NCBI RefSeq assembly: GCF_014201675.1
Contig: NZ_JACHEZ010000003.1
Location: 245,290-309,289, forward strand
Reading direction: 5' to 3'
Length of the DNA stretch: 64,000 nt
Origin: Oceanithermus desulfurans
GTDB lineage: Bacteria > Deinococcota > Deinococci > Deinococcales > Marinithermaceae
How positions within the stretch are numbered: the first letter of the stretch is position 1; the number at the start of each line of letters is the position of its first letter. The notes under the pieces are model-generated. The model was not told where the DNA came from. It worked only from the letters and a program-made list of their open reading frames with translations, and ran no database searches. Below are positions 32,969 to 42,889 of this stretch, one piece after another. The position numbers were made by a program, and so were the translations under genes.

Positions 32969-33939
32969 CAGGCCACCTCCACCACGCGCCCGGTGCGCGC
33001 GCTGTGGCGCACCGCGAGCGCCAGCTCGAGCGCCGCCAGGGCATCTTCCGGGGTGACCTCGAAGGGCTTGCCGCGCTCGAGGGCTTCGAGCGCGTGCCGC
33101 AGTTCGAGCTCGTAGGGATCTTCCTCGAGCCCCGCCATCGGCAGGCCCACCTCGGGCGCCGGCTCGTCCTTGGGGAAGAGGGTGCCCAGGGGCGGCGGCT
33201 GGTCCGAGCTCCACTCCGCCAGACCGCGGTCCCCGGCCAGGTCGAGGGCGGTGCGGAAGTACCCCGAGGGGTAGGCCCAGCCCCCCTCCACGAAGGCCAT
33301 GCGGCCGTCCGCGTACCCCAGCACGGCCTGGACGTGCTCGAGCACCTCCCCCTCCACCGGCGGGCTGCGGCGGGCGAAGACGCGCGCCGGATCGCCGAGC
33401 AGCCAGCGGACGTAGTCGAGGTCGTGGATCATCAGGTCAACCGGCATCCCCCCCGACTTCTCCGGGTCGCGGTACCAGCCGGGTCCCGGCAGGAAGAGGA
33501 CCCGCTTCAACCGCACCACGCCGACGCGGCCCAGCTGGCCGCTGCGCGCCAGCTCCGCGGCGCGGCGGTACTGCGGGAAGAAGCGCACCACCATGGCGAC
33601 GAAGAGCCGCCGGCCGCTGGTCCGTGCCGCCTCAAGGATCCGCCGCCCCGACGCCGCGTCGAGCGCCAACGGTTTTTCCAAGATCACGTCCTTGCCCGCC
33701 TCCAGCGCCCGTACGGCCAGCTCCTCGTGCGCAAAGGTCGGCGCGGTCACGTCCACCAGATCCACGCGCAGAAGCAGCTCCTCGTAACTGCGAAACGGAT
33801 CCACGGTGAACCGGGCTACGAATTCGGCCAGCTTCTCCGGGTTCGGGTCGTACGCGCCCACCAGCTCCGCACCGATGCGCCGGTAGGCCTCCGCGTGCAC
33901 CCGCCCCATGGTTCCAACGCCCACGATGCCAATCCTCAC
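32968..33939 (-). CDS. Gfo/Idh/MocA-family NAD(P)-dependent dehydrogenase (copy 2)
   Basis: 323 residues. Canonical nucleotide loop GIVGVGTMGRVHAEAY, catalytic EKPLALD, and a C-terminal domain with GGMPVDLMIHDLDYVRWLLG. Paralogue of the neighbouring dehydrogenase, with a more regular nucleotide site. Located between the ABC permease genes and copy 1. Two such enzymes in one operon suggest sequential oxidations of one substrate, for example an inositol or amino-sugar type compound; the substrate cannot be read from sequence. Confidence 0.9.
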   Translation of the reverse strand: MRIGIVGVGTMGRVHAEAYRRIGAELVGAYDPNPEKLAEFVARFTVDPFRSYEELLLRVDLVDVTAPTFAHEELAVRALEAGKDVILEKPLALDAASGRRILEAARTSGRRLFVAMVVRFFPQYRRAAELARSGQLGRVGVVRLKRVLFLPGPGWYRDPEKSGGMPVDLMIHDLDYVRWLLGDPARVFARRSPPVEGEVLEHVQAVLGYADGRMAFVEGGWAYPSGYFRTALDLAGDRGLAEWSSDQPPPLGTLFPKDEPAPEVGLPMAGLEEDPYELELRHALEALERGKPFEVTPEDALAALELALAVRHSARTGRVVEVA

Positions 33940-33951
33940 CGCTGCACCTCC

Positions 33952-34797
33952 TTACTTCACAGCCCCCGCGGTCAGCCCGCGGATGAGCTGCTTGGAAAAG
34001 AGCATGTACAGGAGCACCGCCGGTATCATCGCCAGGCTCAGCGCCGCCAGCACCGCCTGCCAGTCGTTAAGGAACTGGCCCAGGAAGACCTGCGCTCCCA
34101 GCACGATCGTCTTCGTCTCCTCCGAGGGCGCCAGGATGAGCGGGAACCAGAGATCGTTCCAAACGGGGATCATGCTGATCGCGGCCACCGTGCCCAGCGC
34201 CGGGCGCACCAGCGGCAGCACCAGCGTGAAGATGCGGTACTCGCTGGCGCCGTCGATGCGGGCGGCGTCCTTGAAGTCGGGCGGCAGCTGGGCGAAGAAG
34301 CGGCTGAGGATGAAGATCGAGAGCGGCAACCCCATCGCAGTGTAGACGAAGATCAGCGCCGCCAGGGTGTTGACCAGGTTCCAGTCGGCCATCAGGCGCA
34401 GGATGCCCACCGTGCCCAGGCGGATCGGCACCATGATGCCCAGCGCCAGGTAGATGGCCATGAAGGTGTTGAGCCGGAAGCGGTACTCCGCCAGCGCCCA
34501 GCCCGCCATCGCCCCCAGGAAGACGATGAGCAGAAGCGAGGCCACGGTGACGATCAGGCTGTTGAGGAAGTAGTGCTGGAAGTTGGCGATCTCAAACAGC
34601 GTCTTGTATCCGTCGACCGAGAAGGTCGCGGGGGTGGGCGGCTTGAGCGGCTCGCCGAAGATGGCCATCTGGTCCTTGAAGGAGTTCATGAAGACGAGCA
34701 GGATCGGGAAGAGCACGAGCGCGCTGTAGGCGAGCAGGGTCGCGTGGATGCCGCCCAGCTTGAAGAAGCGAAGCCAGCGGTAACGGACGCCGGTCAT
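33952..34797 (-). CDS. Sugar ABC transporter permease, MalG/LacG type
   Basis: 281 residues, six membrane helices, with the EAA loop FFAQLPPDFKDAARIDGASEYRIFTLVLPLVRPAL facing the cytoplasm. Belongs to the carbohydrate uptake-1 family. The ATG at 34797 overlaps the stop of the partner permease (one base). The longer frame to 35532 is a shadow of the other permease. Confidence 0.94.
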   Translation of the reverse strand: MTGVRYRWLRFFKLGGIHATLLAYSALVLFPILLVFMNSFKDQMAIFGEPLKPPTPATFSVDGYKTLFEIANFQHYFLNSLIVTVASLLLIVFLGAMAGWALAEYRFRLNTFMAIYLALGIMVPIRLGTVGILRLMADWNLVNTLAALIFVYTAMGLPLSIFILSRFFAQLPPDFKDAARIDGASEYRIFTLVLPLVRPALGTVAAISMIPVWNDLWFPLILAPSEETKTIVLGAQVFLGQFLNDWQAVLAALSLAMIPAVLLYMLFSKQLIRGLTAGAVK

Positions 34798-35717
34798 CAG
34801 AACTGCACCTCCTCCATGCGCCGCTGCCAGCCGTAGAGGTAGAGGAGTACGCCGACCAGGATGATGAGCAGCATCATCCCCGCCACCGTCGCGCCCATGT
34901 TGGGGTCGCCCGGCCGCAGCTGGAAGCCGAAGAAGGTGCGGAAGAAGAAGGTGCCCATGATGTCGGTGGAAAAGTCGGGCCCAGCCAGCGCCCCCTGGGT
35001 GGCGTAGATGAGGTCGAAGGCGTTGAAGTTGCCGATGAAGGTGAGGATGGCGACGATGCCCACGGTGGGCACGATCAGGGGAAACTGGATGCGCCAGAAG
35101 ATGCGCCAGCTGCCCGCGCCGTCCACCTGGGCGGCCTCGATGAGCTCGTGGGGGATGCGGATGAGCGCGGCCAGGAAGAGCATCATGGGGATGCCGATGT
35201 TCTGCCAGACCGAGATGAGCGAGAGGGTGATCAGCGCCGAGGACTCGTTGCCCAACAGGGCGATGGCCACCTCGTTGTCCCCGAGCCCCAGCCGGTCGAG
35301 GAGCGGGAACCAGATGCCCCAGGTGGGGCTGAGGATCAGCTTCCAGGCGAAGCCGATCAGCACCACCGAGAGGATCGTGGGGGTGAAGATGATGGTGCGG
35401 TAGATCCAGGCTCCGCGGATGTTCGCGGCCAGCAGCACCGCCAGGAAGAGGCCGATCGGGTTCTGCAGCGTCATGTGGATGACGAAAAAGACGACGTTGT
35501 TCCAAAACGCGTTCCAAAAGGGTTCGTTCCAAATGGGGTCGGTGAGCAGACGGACGTAGTTGCCCAGGCCCACGAAGACCTGCCGACCCCCTTCTGCGGT
35601 TTGGTAGAGCGAAAACTTCAACGACGCCAACATGGGGTAGATCATGAAGACGGTGTAGACGACGACCGCCGGGGCGAGAAAGACGGTGATGTGCCAGGGA
35701 AAAGGTTTTCGCCTCAT
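34797..35717 (-). CDS. Sugar ABC transporter permease, MalF/UgpA type
   Basis: 306 residues, six helices, EAA loop IPHELIEAAQVDGAGSWRIFWRIQFPLIVPT. Partner of the MalG-type subunit. An RNA hairpin lies between this gene and the upstream binding-protein gene. No ATPase gene is present in the operon, so a shared MsmX-like ATPase is expected to energise the importer. Confidence 0.94.
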   Translation of the reverse strand: MRRKPFPWHITVFLAPAVVVYTVFMIYPMLASLKFSLYQTAEGGRQVFVGLGNYVRLLTDPIWNEPFWNAFWNNVVFFVIHMTLQNPIGLFLAVLLAANIRGAWIYRTIIFTPTILSVVLIGFAWKLILSPTWGIWFPLLDRLGLGDNEVAIALLGNESSALITLSLISVWQNIGIPMMLFLAALIRIPHELIEAAQVDGAGSWRIFWRIQFPLIVPTVGIVAILTFIGNFNAFDLIYATQGALAGPDFSTDIMGTFFFRTFFGFQLRPGDPNMGATVAGMMLLIILVGVLLYLYGWQRRMEEVQF

Positions 35718-35745
35718 GCTCCAGGCTCCGGACCCGCGAAAGGGT

Positions 35746-35769
35746 GCGGGGAGGCTTCGGCCTCCCCGC
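35746..35769 (-). terminator. Intra-operon hairpin with UUCG-type tetraloop
   Basis: GCGGGGAGGC (35746-35755), loop TTCG as written on the plus strand, GCCTCCCCGC (35760-35769). It directly follows the binding-protein gene and precedes the permeases. Such hairpins commonly stabilise or partly terminate transcripts so the binding protein is made in excess. Confidence 0.7.
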
Positions 35770-35778
35770 GGCGTGGCT

Positions 35779-37068
35779 CTACTTGCAGTTGAGTTCGCTT
35801 GCGAAGTGCTTGTGCGGGCCGTACCAGGAGGCCAGGCGGCACTCCATCCACTTCGCGGCCTCCTCCGGCTGCATCTTGCCGTTGAGGATGTTGACCGAGG
35901 CCGTCCACAGGTCGGTTTCGGCGTCGGGCTTCTGGTCGGAGAGCTTGTAGTAGGTCATGCGGAAGGTGCCCTCGCTGGTCTGACGCCAGGAGAGGAACTC
36001 GTTGGCCACCGGATCGGTAATGGTGATGTCGTAGTTGTGCAGCGGGAAGAAGCCCGGGAGGGCGTTGCCGTAGAGCTCGGCAAACTCGCGGGTGGTCAGC
36101 CAGGAAAGGAACTTTTTCGCCGCCTCCGGGTTCTTGCTGGCCGGGTTGAGCCCCAGGGCGATGTCCTGGTGGTCGCTGATGTAGCTCTTGCTCGCGCCGG
36201 CGGGCGGGGGAGCCTTGAACGCGCCCATGTTGAGCTTGGGGTTCATCTGGCGGAAGACGCCGATGTCCCACGAGCCCGCGGGGTAGATGAAGCCGCGGCC
36301 CTGGGTGAAGAGCTGCTGGGCGTCGGAGTAGCTGACGGCCTTGTAGCCCCGCGGCAGGTAGGGCGCCCACTGGGCCAGCGCCTTGTAGGCCTCGAGGAAG
36401 CCGTCGGTGTGGAAGCCCTCCTTACCGGCCAGGAAGGCGCGGCGGCCCGCCTCGCCCCCGTAGTAGTTGGGTGCGATGTTGTGCCAGCCCATGGTGGCGG
36501 CCTCCCACTGGTCCTTGGTACCCATCACCAGCGGCGCCAGCGCCGGGGCCTTCTTCTTCATCTGGGCCAGCAGGTCCATGAACTCCTCGTAGGTCTTGGG
36601 CGGCTGGAAGCCGTACTTGGCGAAGAGGTCCTTGTTGTAGAGGAAGCCGTGGATCACCGAGGCCATGGGGACGCAGTAGGTGGTCGCGCCGTCGTCGGTG
36701 GTCCAGGCCACCTTGGCGAAGTCGGTAAAGTTCTCCATGCCCGGCAGGTCGCCTAGCGGCGCCAGGTGGCCCTTGTTGAAGAGCTCGAGCGACTTGCCGA
36801 AGGGCCGGCAGGTGATCAGGTCGCCCGCGGTGCCCGCCTGCAGCTTGCTGTCGAGGACGGCGTTGTACTCCGCCGGTGCGGTGGGCGCGAAGACGACCTC
36901 GATGTCGGGATAATGCTTGTTGAAAGCGGGAATGATGACGTCCTTCCAGAGCTTGAGATCATCGGTGCGCCAGCTCTCGATGACCAGCTTCTGGGCGAAG
37001 GCGCCCCCGAAGAAGGTCGCCGCGAGCAGCGCGGCCAGCGCGAATACCTGGGTCAATCGCTTCAACAT
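35779..37068 (-). CDS. Extracellular sugar-binding protein of ABC importer
   Basis: 429 residues. Signal peptide of about 25 residues (MLKRLTQVFALAALLAATFF then GGAFAQ), then a family 1 solute-binding fold (LVIESWRTDDLKLWKDVIIPAFNKHYPDIEV). No lipobox Cys follows the signal, so anchoring is not obvious. AAAGGAGAGG precedes the ATG at 37068. First gene of the operon binding protein - permease - permease - dehydrogenase - dehydrogenase. Ligand unknown. Confidence 0.92.
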   Translation of the reverse strand: MLKRLTQVFALAALLAATFFGGAFAQKLVIESWRTDDLKLWKDVIIPAFNKHYPDIEVVFAPTAPAEYNAVLDSKLQAGTAGDLITCRPFGKSLELFNKGHLAPLGDLPGMENFTDFAKVAWTTDDGATTYCVPMASVIHGFLYNKDLFAKYGFQPPKTYEEFMDLLAQMKKKAPALAPLVMGTKDQWEAATMGWHNIAPNYYGGEAGRRAFLAGKEGFHTDGFLEAYKALAQWAPYLPRGYKAVSYSDAQQLFTQGRGFIYPAGSWDIGVFRQMNPKLNMGAFKAPPPAGASKSYISDHQDIALGLNPASKNPEAAKKFLSWLTTREFAELYGNALPGFFPLHNYDITITDPVANEFLSWRQTSEGTFRMTYYKLSDQKPDAETDLWTASVNILNGKMQPEEAAKWMECRLASWYGPHKHFASELNCK

Positions 37069-37289
37069 ACACCTCTCCTTTCCCCTGCCCGAAGTGCGGG
37101 GAGAATACGCTCGGAATTCGTCCGGGCCGGGTTGTTTAACGAACCTCAGCATAGCACGCAAAGCCTCCTTGGACGGGGCATTTTTCTCGCCGGGTAGACG
37201 AATCTTTACCTTACGCGACGGCGACACGGTCCGGCGGCAGCACCTCAGGCGCGCCCGCGCGCGGTTGGGGAACCTTCACCTGCTCCTTG

Positions 37290-37295
37290 TACAAT
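37290..37295 (+). promoter_or_regulatory. gltX -10 box, TACAAT
   Basis: TACAAT ends 9 bases before the gltX ATG at 37305, implying a leaderless mRNA. A TTGGGG at 37265-37270 is a weak -35 candidate with a long 19-base spacer. Confidence 0.55.
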
Positions 37296-37304
37296 ACCTG
37301 CGGT

Positions 37305-38733
<1,429 letters not shown>

Positions 38734-38762
<29 letters not shown>

Positions 38763-40056
38763 GCCTATTGTGCGACAAGTTGAATTTAATAATTTTAAAA
38801 TATTTAAGTATGCATCTGTACCCTTAAGTAACTTTCATGTCTTGATCGGCCCCAACGCAAGCGGCAAGAGCACCTTTCTTGATTCCTTTTCCATTGTTAA
38901 TACGTTAGTGAGTGGCGGTGTTGGTGCTGTTACTGATCAGTATGCAGAAGGAGGTTTGCACTTTCTATTTCATAAATTGCAAGGTAGCGCTTTTGAACTT
39001 GCTTTTGAGTTTATTATTCCCAAGAACATATCTGATATGCTTGGCAAGGCAAGAAAGAAAAAGTGGAAGAAGCCGCCTACCATTGCTAGATACGAAGTTT
39101 CCATTGGGTATAACGCCGATCAAGAGGCGTCAATTTTGTCCGAATACTTACTACTGGGTGTTGAAGGAGAAGTTGATGAGCCCAAGGTTCGACAGCCCAC
39201 ACTTTTCCCTAAGCCCGTCCCCAGTCCCGATACTATCCTTATCGGTAACAAGCCACCTAAGCAGCGTACTGGCTGGTACAGAGTTTTCAAACGCGCTCCT
39301 GATAATAATGATGTTGTGTATTTTTTCTCAGAGGTAACCGGATGGAATATTCAATACAAGGTAGGTGCTGCCCGCTCCGCGCTAGCGGCTCTACCACTAG
39401 ACCCTGACAAGTTTCCGACCGCCATATCTATACAAGATTTTTTTCTAAACAGCGTGCAGCACATTGCTTTAATCAGTAATTTAATGTCACGACCTGTTCG
39501 CCCTGGGTCACCACGAACTTTCATTCCAGATGGATCAAACTTGCCGCGTATCGTAGAATTGCTCAGAGAAGAATATCCAAAAGAATTTGACTGGTGGCTT
39601 AAGCACGTACAAACAATATTGCCTGATGTAACAAATATTGATTATAAAATACGTCAGGACGACCGTTTCTCCTACATTGAAGTTACTTACTCTAACAATT
39701 TATCTTTACCATCATGGTCACTTTCTGACGGTACATTAAGGATACTTGCGCTAACATTACTAGCTTTTATGCCTTTTAAGGGGTTCTACACCCTAGAAGA
39801 GCCAGAAAACGGGGTGCATCCGAAAGCCCTTGGGGGGATTTTTGAGGCTCTTAAGAATGTATACGGTAGCCAAATTATAATAGCTACACATTCTCCAATA
39901 TTATTACGTCTTGCTGATCTAGAAGATATGATTATCTTTGGAAAAACTTCAGACGGCGTGGGCGACATCGTGCGTGGACAACAACACCCCACACTACTAA
40001 ACTGGAGGAAGTCCGTTGGTATCGACACCCTCTTTGCATCGGGTGTTTTGGGGTAG
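38734..40056 (+). CDS. AAA-family ATPase, OLD/RecF-like (AAA_21), putative defence
   Basis: 440 residues. Walker A GPNASGKST at 39-47, a long middle insertion (about 100-260), ABC-like signature SWSLSDGTLRILALTLL, Walker B FYTLEEPENGVHP and switch His IIIATHSPILL. This ABC/SMC-type ATPase layout is shared by OLD nucleases, AbiEii-independent abortive systems and PARIS AriA. There is no C-terminal Toprim domain; the next gene probably supplies it. Codon use is AT-rich, unlike neighbours. The start ATG at 38734 lies inside the displaced gltX end. Predicted sensor/energy subunit of a two-gene anti-phage system. Confidence 0.85.
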
Positions 40057-40061
40057 TCGTA

Positions 40062-40679
40062 ATGCTAGATTTACGCATCTTGGTCGCTGATAGCACAACT
40101 GAACATGTTGTTAAGGCTGTCTTGCAGCGCCATCATTCTCTCGGAATATCCTCGCCATTTCACGACAAGAGTACAGTAATCGTACATAGCGAAAGAGACC
40201 CAGGTGTTTATCGCAGAGGCCACGAGCTGTTGTCCGCTTCGCCCAAGGCTAGGTACACTCTTGTTATTCTAGACAGCGACTGGGATGGTGCTCCAAGCGC
40301 AGACACCATTCGCTCGTACATCATGCAAAACCTTAGCACAGTAGGTATTAGCGAGGATGTAAGTGATGTTATAGTCATTGAACCTGAGCTAGAAAAATGG
40401 ATTTGGGTTATTGACAATCCTAATTTCTTAAGAATTATTAATTGGGACGGCACGTCCTCAGACCTGAGGAATTGGTTGCTGGATAATCATTTCGAGTTAG
40501 ATGCTCATAACAAGCCGTCTCGCCCCAAGGAAGCCCTTGAGGCTGTCCTTTACTACACAGGGAGACCATTTTCATCGGCCATTCACAAAGAAATTGCTGA
40601 GGTGGTAAGCTTGCATAATTGCGTAGAACCAACATTCTTAATGTTCAAGAACAGGCTCAACGAGTGGTTTGGTTTATGA
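40062..40679 (+). CDS. Toprim/DUF4276-like protein, putative effector
   Basis: 205 residues. I do not recognise it firmly. An N-terminal segment RILVADSTTEHVVKAVLQ resembles the first strand and acidic helix (E/D with ..TE) of Toprim-like DUF4276 proteins; YTLVILDSDWDG supplies a DxD-type acidic motif near 70; VIVIEPELEKWIWV resembles the conserved ExE-W segment of that family. It follows the AAA ATPase by 5 bases in the same AT-rich insertion, so the two form a pair. A nuclease effector is the best inference; other functions are open. Confidence 0.55.
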   Translation: MLDLRILVADSTTEHVVKAVLQRHHSLGISSPFHDKSTVIVHSERDPGVYRRGHELLSASPKARYTLVILDSDWDGAPSADTIRSYIMQNLSTVGISEDVSDVIVIEPELEKWIWVIDNPNFLRIINWDGTSSDLRNWLLDNHFELDAHNKPSRPKEALEAVLYYTGRPFSSAIHKEIAEVVSLHNCVEPTFLMFKNRLNEWFGL

Positions 40680-40691
40680 GGAGCAAAGACT

Positions 40692-41609
40692 ATGCGCTGG
40701 TTCGACCGACTGAAGCAGGGGCTCAAGAAGACGAGCCAGACCCTCACCAAGGCGGTGCCCTGGGGCGGCGATCCGGAGGAGGTGCTCGAAGAGCTCGAGT
40801 TCGCCCTCATCGCCGCCGACGTGGGCCTCGAGGCCACCCAGGAGATCCTGGGGGAAGTGCGCGAGAGCGGCAAGCGCGACCTGCGCGAAGCCGTCAAGCA
40901 GGCGCTGGTGCTGCAGCTCGAGCCCGACGCCCGCCGCGCCAAGCTGCGCAAGCTGGGCTTCAAGCCCGACGCCAAGAAGTCCACCGTCGAGCCCAAAGGG
41001 CACGTGGTGCTGATGGTCGGCGTCAACGGCGTGGGCAAGACCACCACGATCGCCAAGCTGGGGCAGTACTACAAGGAACGGGGCAAGCGCGTCCTCTTCG
41101 CCGCCGGCGACACCTTCCGCGCCGCCGGCGGGGCCCAGCTCGAGCTCTGGGGCGAGCGCACCGGCATCCCGGTGATCAGCGCCCCCGAGGGTTCCGACCC
41201 CGCGGCCCTGGCCTTCGACGCCGCCAAGGCCCGCGCCGCCCGCGGCATGGACCTGCTCTTCGTGGACACCGCAGGCCGCCTGCACACCAAGCACAACCTG
41301 ATGGAGGAGCTCAAGAAGGTGAAGCGCTCCATCGCCAAGGCCGACCCGGGCGAGCCCGGCGAGGTCTGGCTGGTGCTCGACGCCACCACCGGGCAGAACG
41401 GGCTCGAGCAGGCCAAGAAGTTCGACGAGGCGGTCGAGCTCAGCGGCGTAATCGTCACCAAGCTCGACGGTACCGCAAAGGGCGGGGTGCTGGTGCCCAT
41501 CGTCCGCGAGCTGGGGGTGCCGATCAAGTTCATCGGCGTGGGCGAAAGCGCCGAGGACCTGCAGCCCTTCGACGCCGGCGAGTACGTGGAGGCGCTGCTG
41601 AGCGCGTAG
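40692..41609 (+). CDS. ftsY: Signal recognition particle receptor FtsY
   Basis: 305 residues: N domain (about 1-85) and G domain with P-loop GVNGVGKTTT, DTAGRLHTKHNLM, TKLDGTAKGG and the closing GVGESAEDLQPFDAGEYV. The acidic membrane-targeting A domain of E. coli FtsY is absent; an N-terminal amphipathic helix (RWFDRLKQGLKKT) would replace it. GAGGAG lies 9 bases before the ATG. Its native upstream context is interrupted by the AT-rich insertion. Confidence 0.97.
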   Translation: MRWFDRLKQGLKKTSQTLTKAVPWGGDPEEVLEELEFALIAADVGLEATQEILGEVRESGKRDLREAVKQALVLQLEPDARRAKLRKLGFKPDAKKSTVEPKGHVVLMVGVNGVGKTTTIAKLGQYYKERGKRVLFAAGDTFRAAGGAQLELWGERTGIPVISAPEGSDPAALAFDAAKARAARGMDLLFVDTAGRLHTKHNLMEELKKVKRSIAKADPGEPGEVWLVLDATTGQNGLEQAKKFDEAVELSGVIVTKLDGTAKGGVLVPIVRELGVPIKFIGVGESAEDLQPFDAGEYVEALLSA

Positions 41610-41618
41610 GATGGAGCC

Positions 41619-42041
41619 ATGAGCACGCGCGACCGCAACACGCTGCTGCTGGCCTTCGCCTGGCTGGTGGCCATCGCCGCCACCGCCGGAAGCCTGTACT
41701 ACTCGCAGATCCGCCACTTCATCCCCTGCGAGCTCTGCTGGTACCAGCGCATCTTCATGTACCCGCTGGTGCTCATCCTGGGCATCGCCACCTTCTACGG
41801 CGACGCCCGGATCCGCCGCTACGCCCTGCCGATGGCGCTGGTGGGCGGCTCGATCAGCGTGCTCCACTACGCCGAGCAGAAGATCCCCGGCTTCGCCCCC
41901 ACCAGCTGCGCCGCCACGCCGATTCCCTGCAACATCGAGTACGTCAACTACTTCGGCTTCGTCACCATCGCCTTCATGGCCCTCACGGCCTTCGTGCTCA
42001 TCGCGCTGGCGCTCGCCGCCGTACGAGAAGAGCGCCCCTGA
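41619..42041 (+). CDS. Disulfide bond formation protein, DsbB/BdbC type
   Basis: 140 residues, four membrane helices. Quinone-side CxxC is Cys37-Cys40 (PCELCWYQR) and the second pair is Cys97 and Cys104 (TSCAATPIPCNIEY), as in BdbC. Reoxidises a DsbA-like thiol oxidase outside the membrane. Starts 9 bases after ftsY, so probably co-transcribed. Confidence 0.92.
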   Translation: MSTRDRNTLLLAFAWLVAIAATAGSLYYSQIRHFIPCELCWYQRIFMYPLVLILGIATFYGDARIRRYALPMALVGGSISVLHYAEQKIPGFAPTSCAATPIPCNIEYVNYFGFVTIAFMALTAFVLIALALAAVREERP

Positions 42042-42069
42042 CGGGGCGCCCGGAAAGCCCGGCTTCCGC

Positions 42070-42450
42070 TCAGACCGCGGTCATCCAGTCGCGCCGCGCC
42101 TGATCCAGCAGCGCGAAGAGCTTCGTCTTGTCGAGCTTGACGCCGCCGGAGAGCTCGAGCCCGCCCCCGTGCTCGTGGGCGTGCCAGTGCAGGTGGGCCC
42201 CCGGCGAACGCAGGCCGATGTGCTTTTGCTCGTCGGAAGGCTGGGAAACCGAAGCGACGAAGAAGGGCTCGTCGTTCGCGCGCGAGAGCGAGACGGTCAT
42301 CACCCGCGTGGGCAGCTCCCAGGGCTTGTGCATGCGGTAGATGAACTCGGGGAAGTCGGCCTCGCGGTCGAAGACGAGGTCGTGCTCCGCCGCGTACTCT
42401 TCGAGCCAGCCCATCAGCTGGACCCAGGCGTCGTAGATCGCGTGGCTCAT
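42070..42450 (-). CDS. Conserved hypothetical protein
   Basis: 126 residues, no signal peptide or membrane segment. It reads like a small alpha/beta cytosolic protein; AHLHWHAHEHGGGLELSGGV is rich in His and could bind metal. I do not recognise the family. Convergent with the DsbB-like gene, and its upstream region is the repeat-bearing island before uvrC. Composition matches the host genome, so it looks like a native gene. Confidence 0.6.
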   Translation of the reverse strand: MSHAIYDAWVQLMGWLEEYAAEHDLVFDREADFPEFIYRMHKPWELPTRVMTVSLSRANDEPFFVASVSQPSDEQKHIGLRSPGAHLHWHAHEHGGGLELSGGVKLDKTKLFALLDQARRDWMTAV

Positions 42451-42672
42451 GGGCCCATCATAGCGCAGGCGCCGGGGGCGAACGTCCGCCGGACGGGGCT
42501 CGCTGCGGCCTTCGTCGCGAAAGCGCGGCGACCGCCCCTATCCGTCATCCCCGACGAGGCGCGAAGCGCCGAGATCAGGGATCTTACTATGGTCGTACGG
42601 ACCAAACGCACCGACGCACCGTAGTCGCCTTCCGTTCTTCAAGCGACCGGTTCCTCACGCGCGCCTATTTAG

Positions 42673-42713
42673 ATTCCGGGTCTCGCCAACCCAAGGGTTG
42701 GCTCGCCCGGAAT
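42673..42713. repeat. Double-stem inverted repeat
   Basis: Outer arms ATTCCGGG (42673-42680) and CCCGGAAT (42706-42713); inner arms GCCAACCC (42685-42692) and GGGTTGGC (42695-42702) around a 2-base loop. The whole could extrude as a cruciform. It resembles intergenic palindromic repeats rather than a regulator site. Confidence 0.7.
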
Positions 42714-42725
42714 GACGGGAAGGGC

Positions 42726-42780
42726 GGTGCGTGGTACGTGGTACGTGGTACGTGGTAGATGGTGCGTGGTAGGTGGTAGG
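42726..42780. repeat. GTGGTAC 7-bp tandem repeat
   Basis: GTGGTAC is repeated three times exactly and several more times with one change (GTGGTAG, ATGGTGC). Related GTGG-rich sequence occurs at 311-396 and near 22715-22745. Confidence 0.7.
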
Positions 42781-42889
42781 CAGCATCCCAGCCAATGATT
42801 CCTTCGCCACTTCGGTCCGTAAGGCCCACGGCCGAGCCGCGCCCCGTGGCACGCATCCACTTCATCCCCCTTCCGCATAAACTAGGGCC

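Larger units (their letters stand above)
42451..42889. other. Repeat-bearing intergenic island before uvrC
   Basis: About 440 bases with no convincing gene. It contains a REP-like hairpin region around 42545-42590 (GGCGC-GAA-GCGCC), a double-stem inverted repeat at 42673-42713 and a GTGGTAC tandem repeat at 42726-42780. A TAAACT box (42878-42883) 6 bases before the uvrC GTG is a probable leaderless promoter element. Confidence 0.6.

Noticed and set aside
42726..42780. GTGGTAC tandem repeat considered as a CRISPR array
   Set aside because: Units are 7 bp with no spacers; no cas genes are present.
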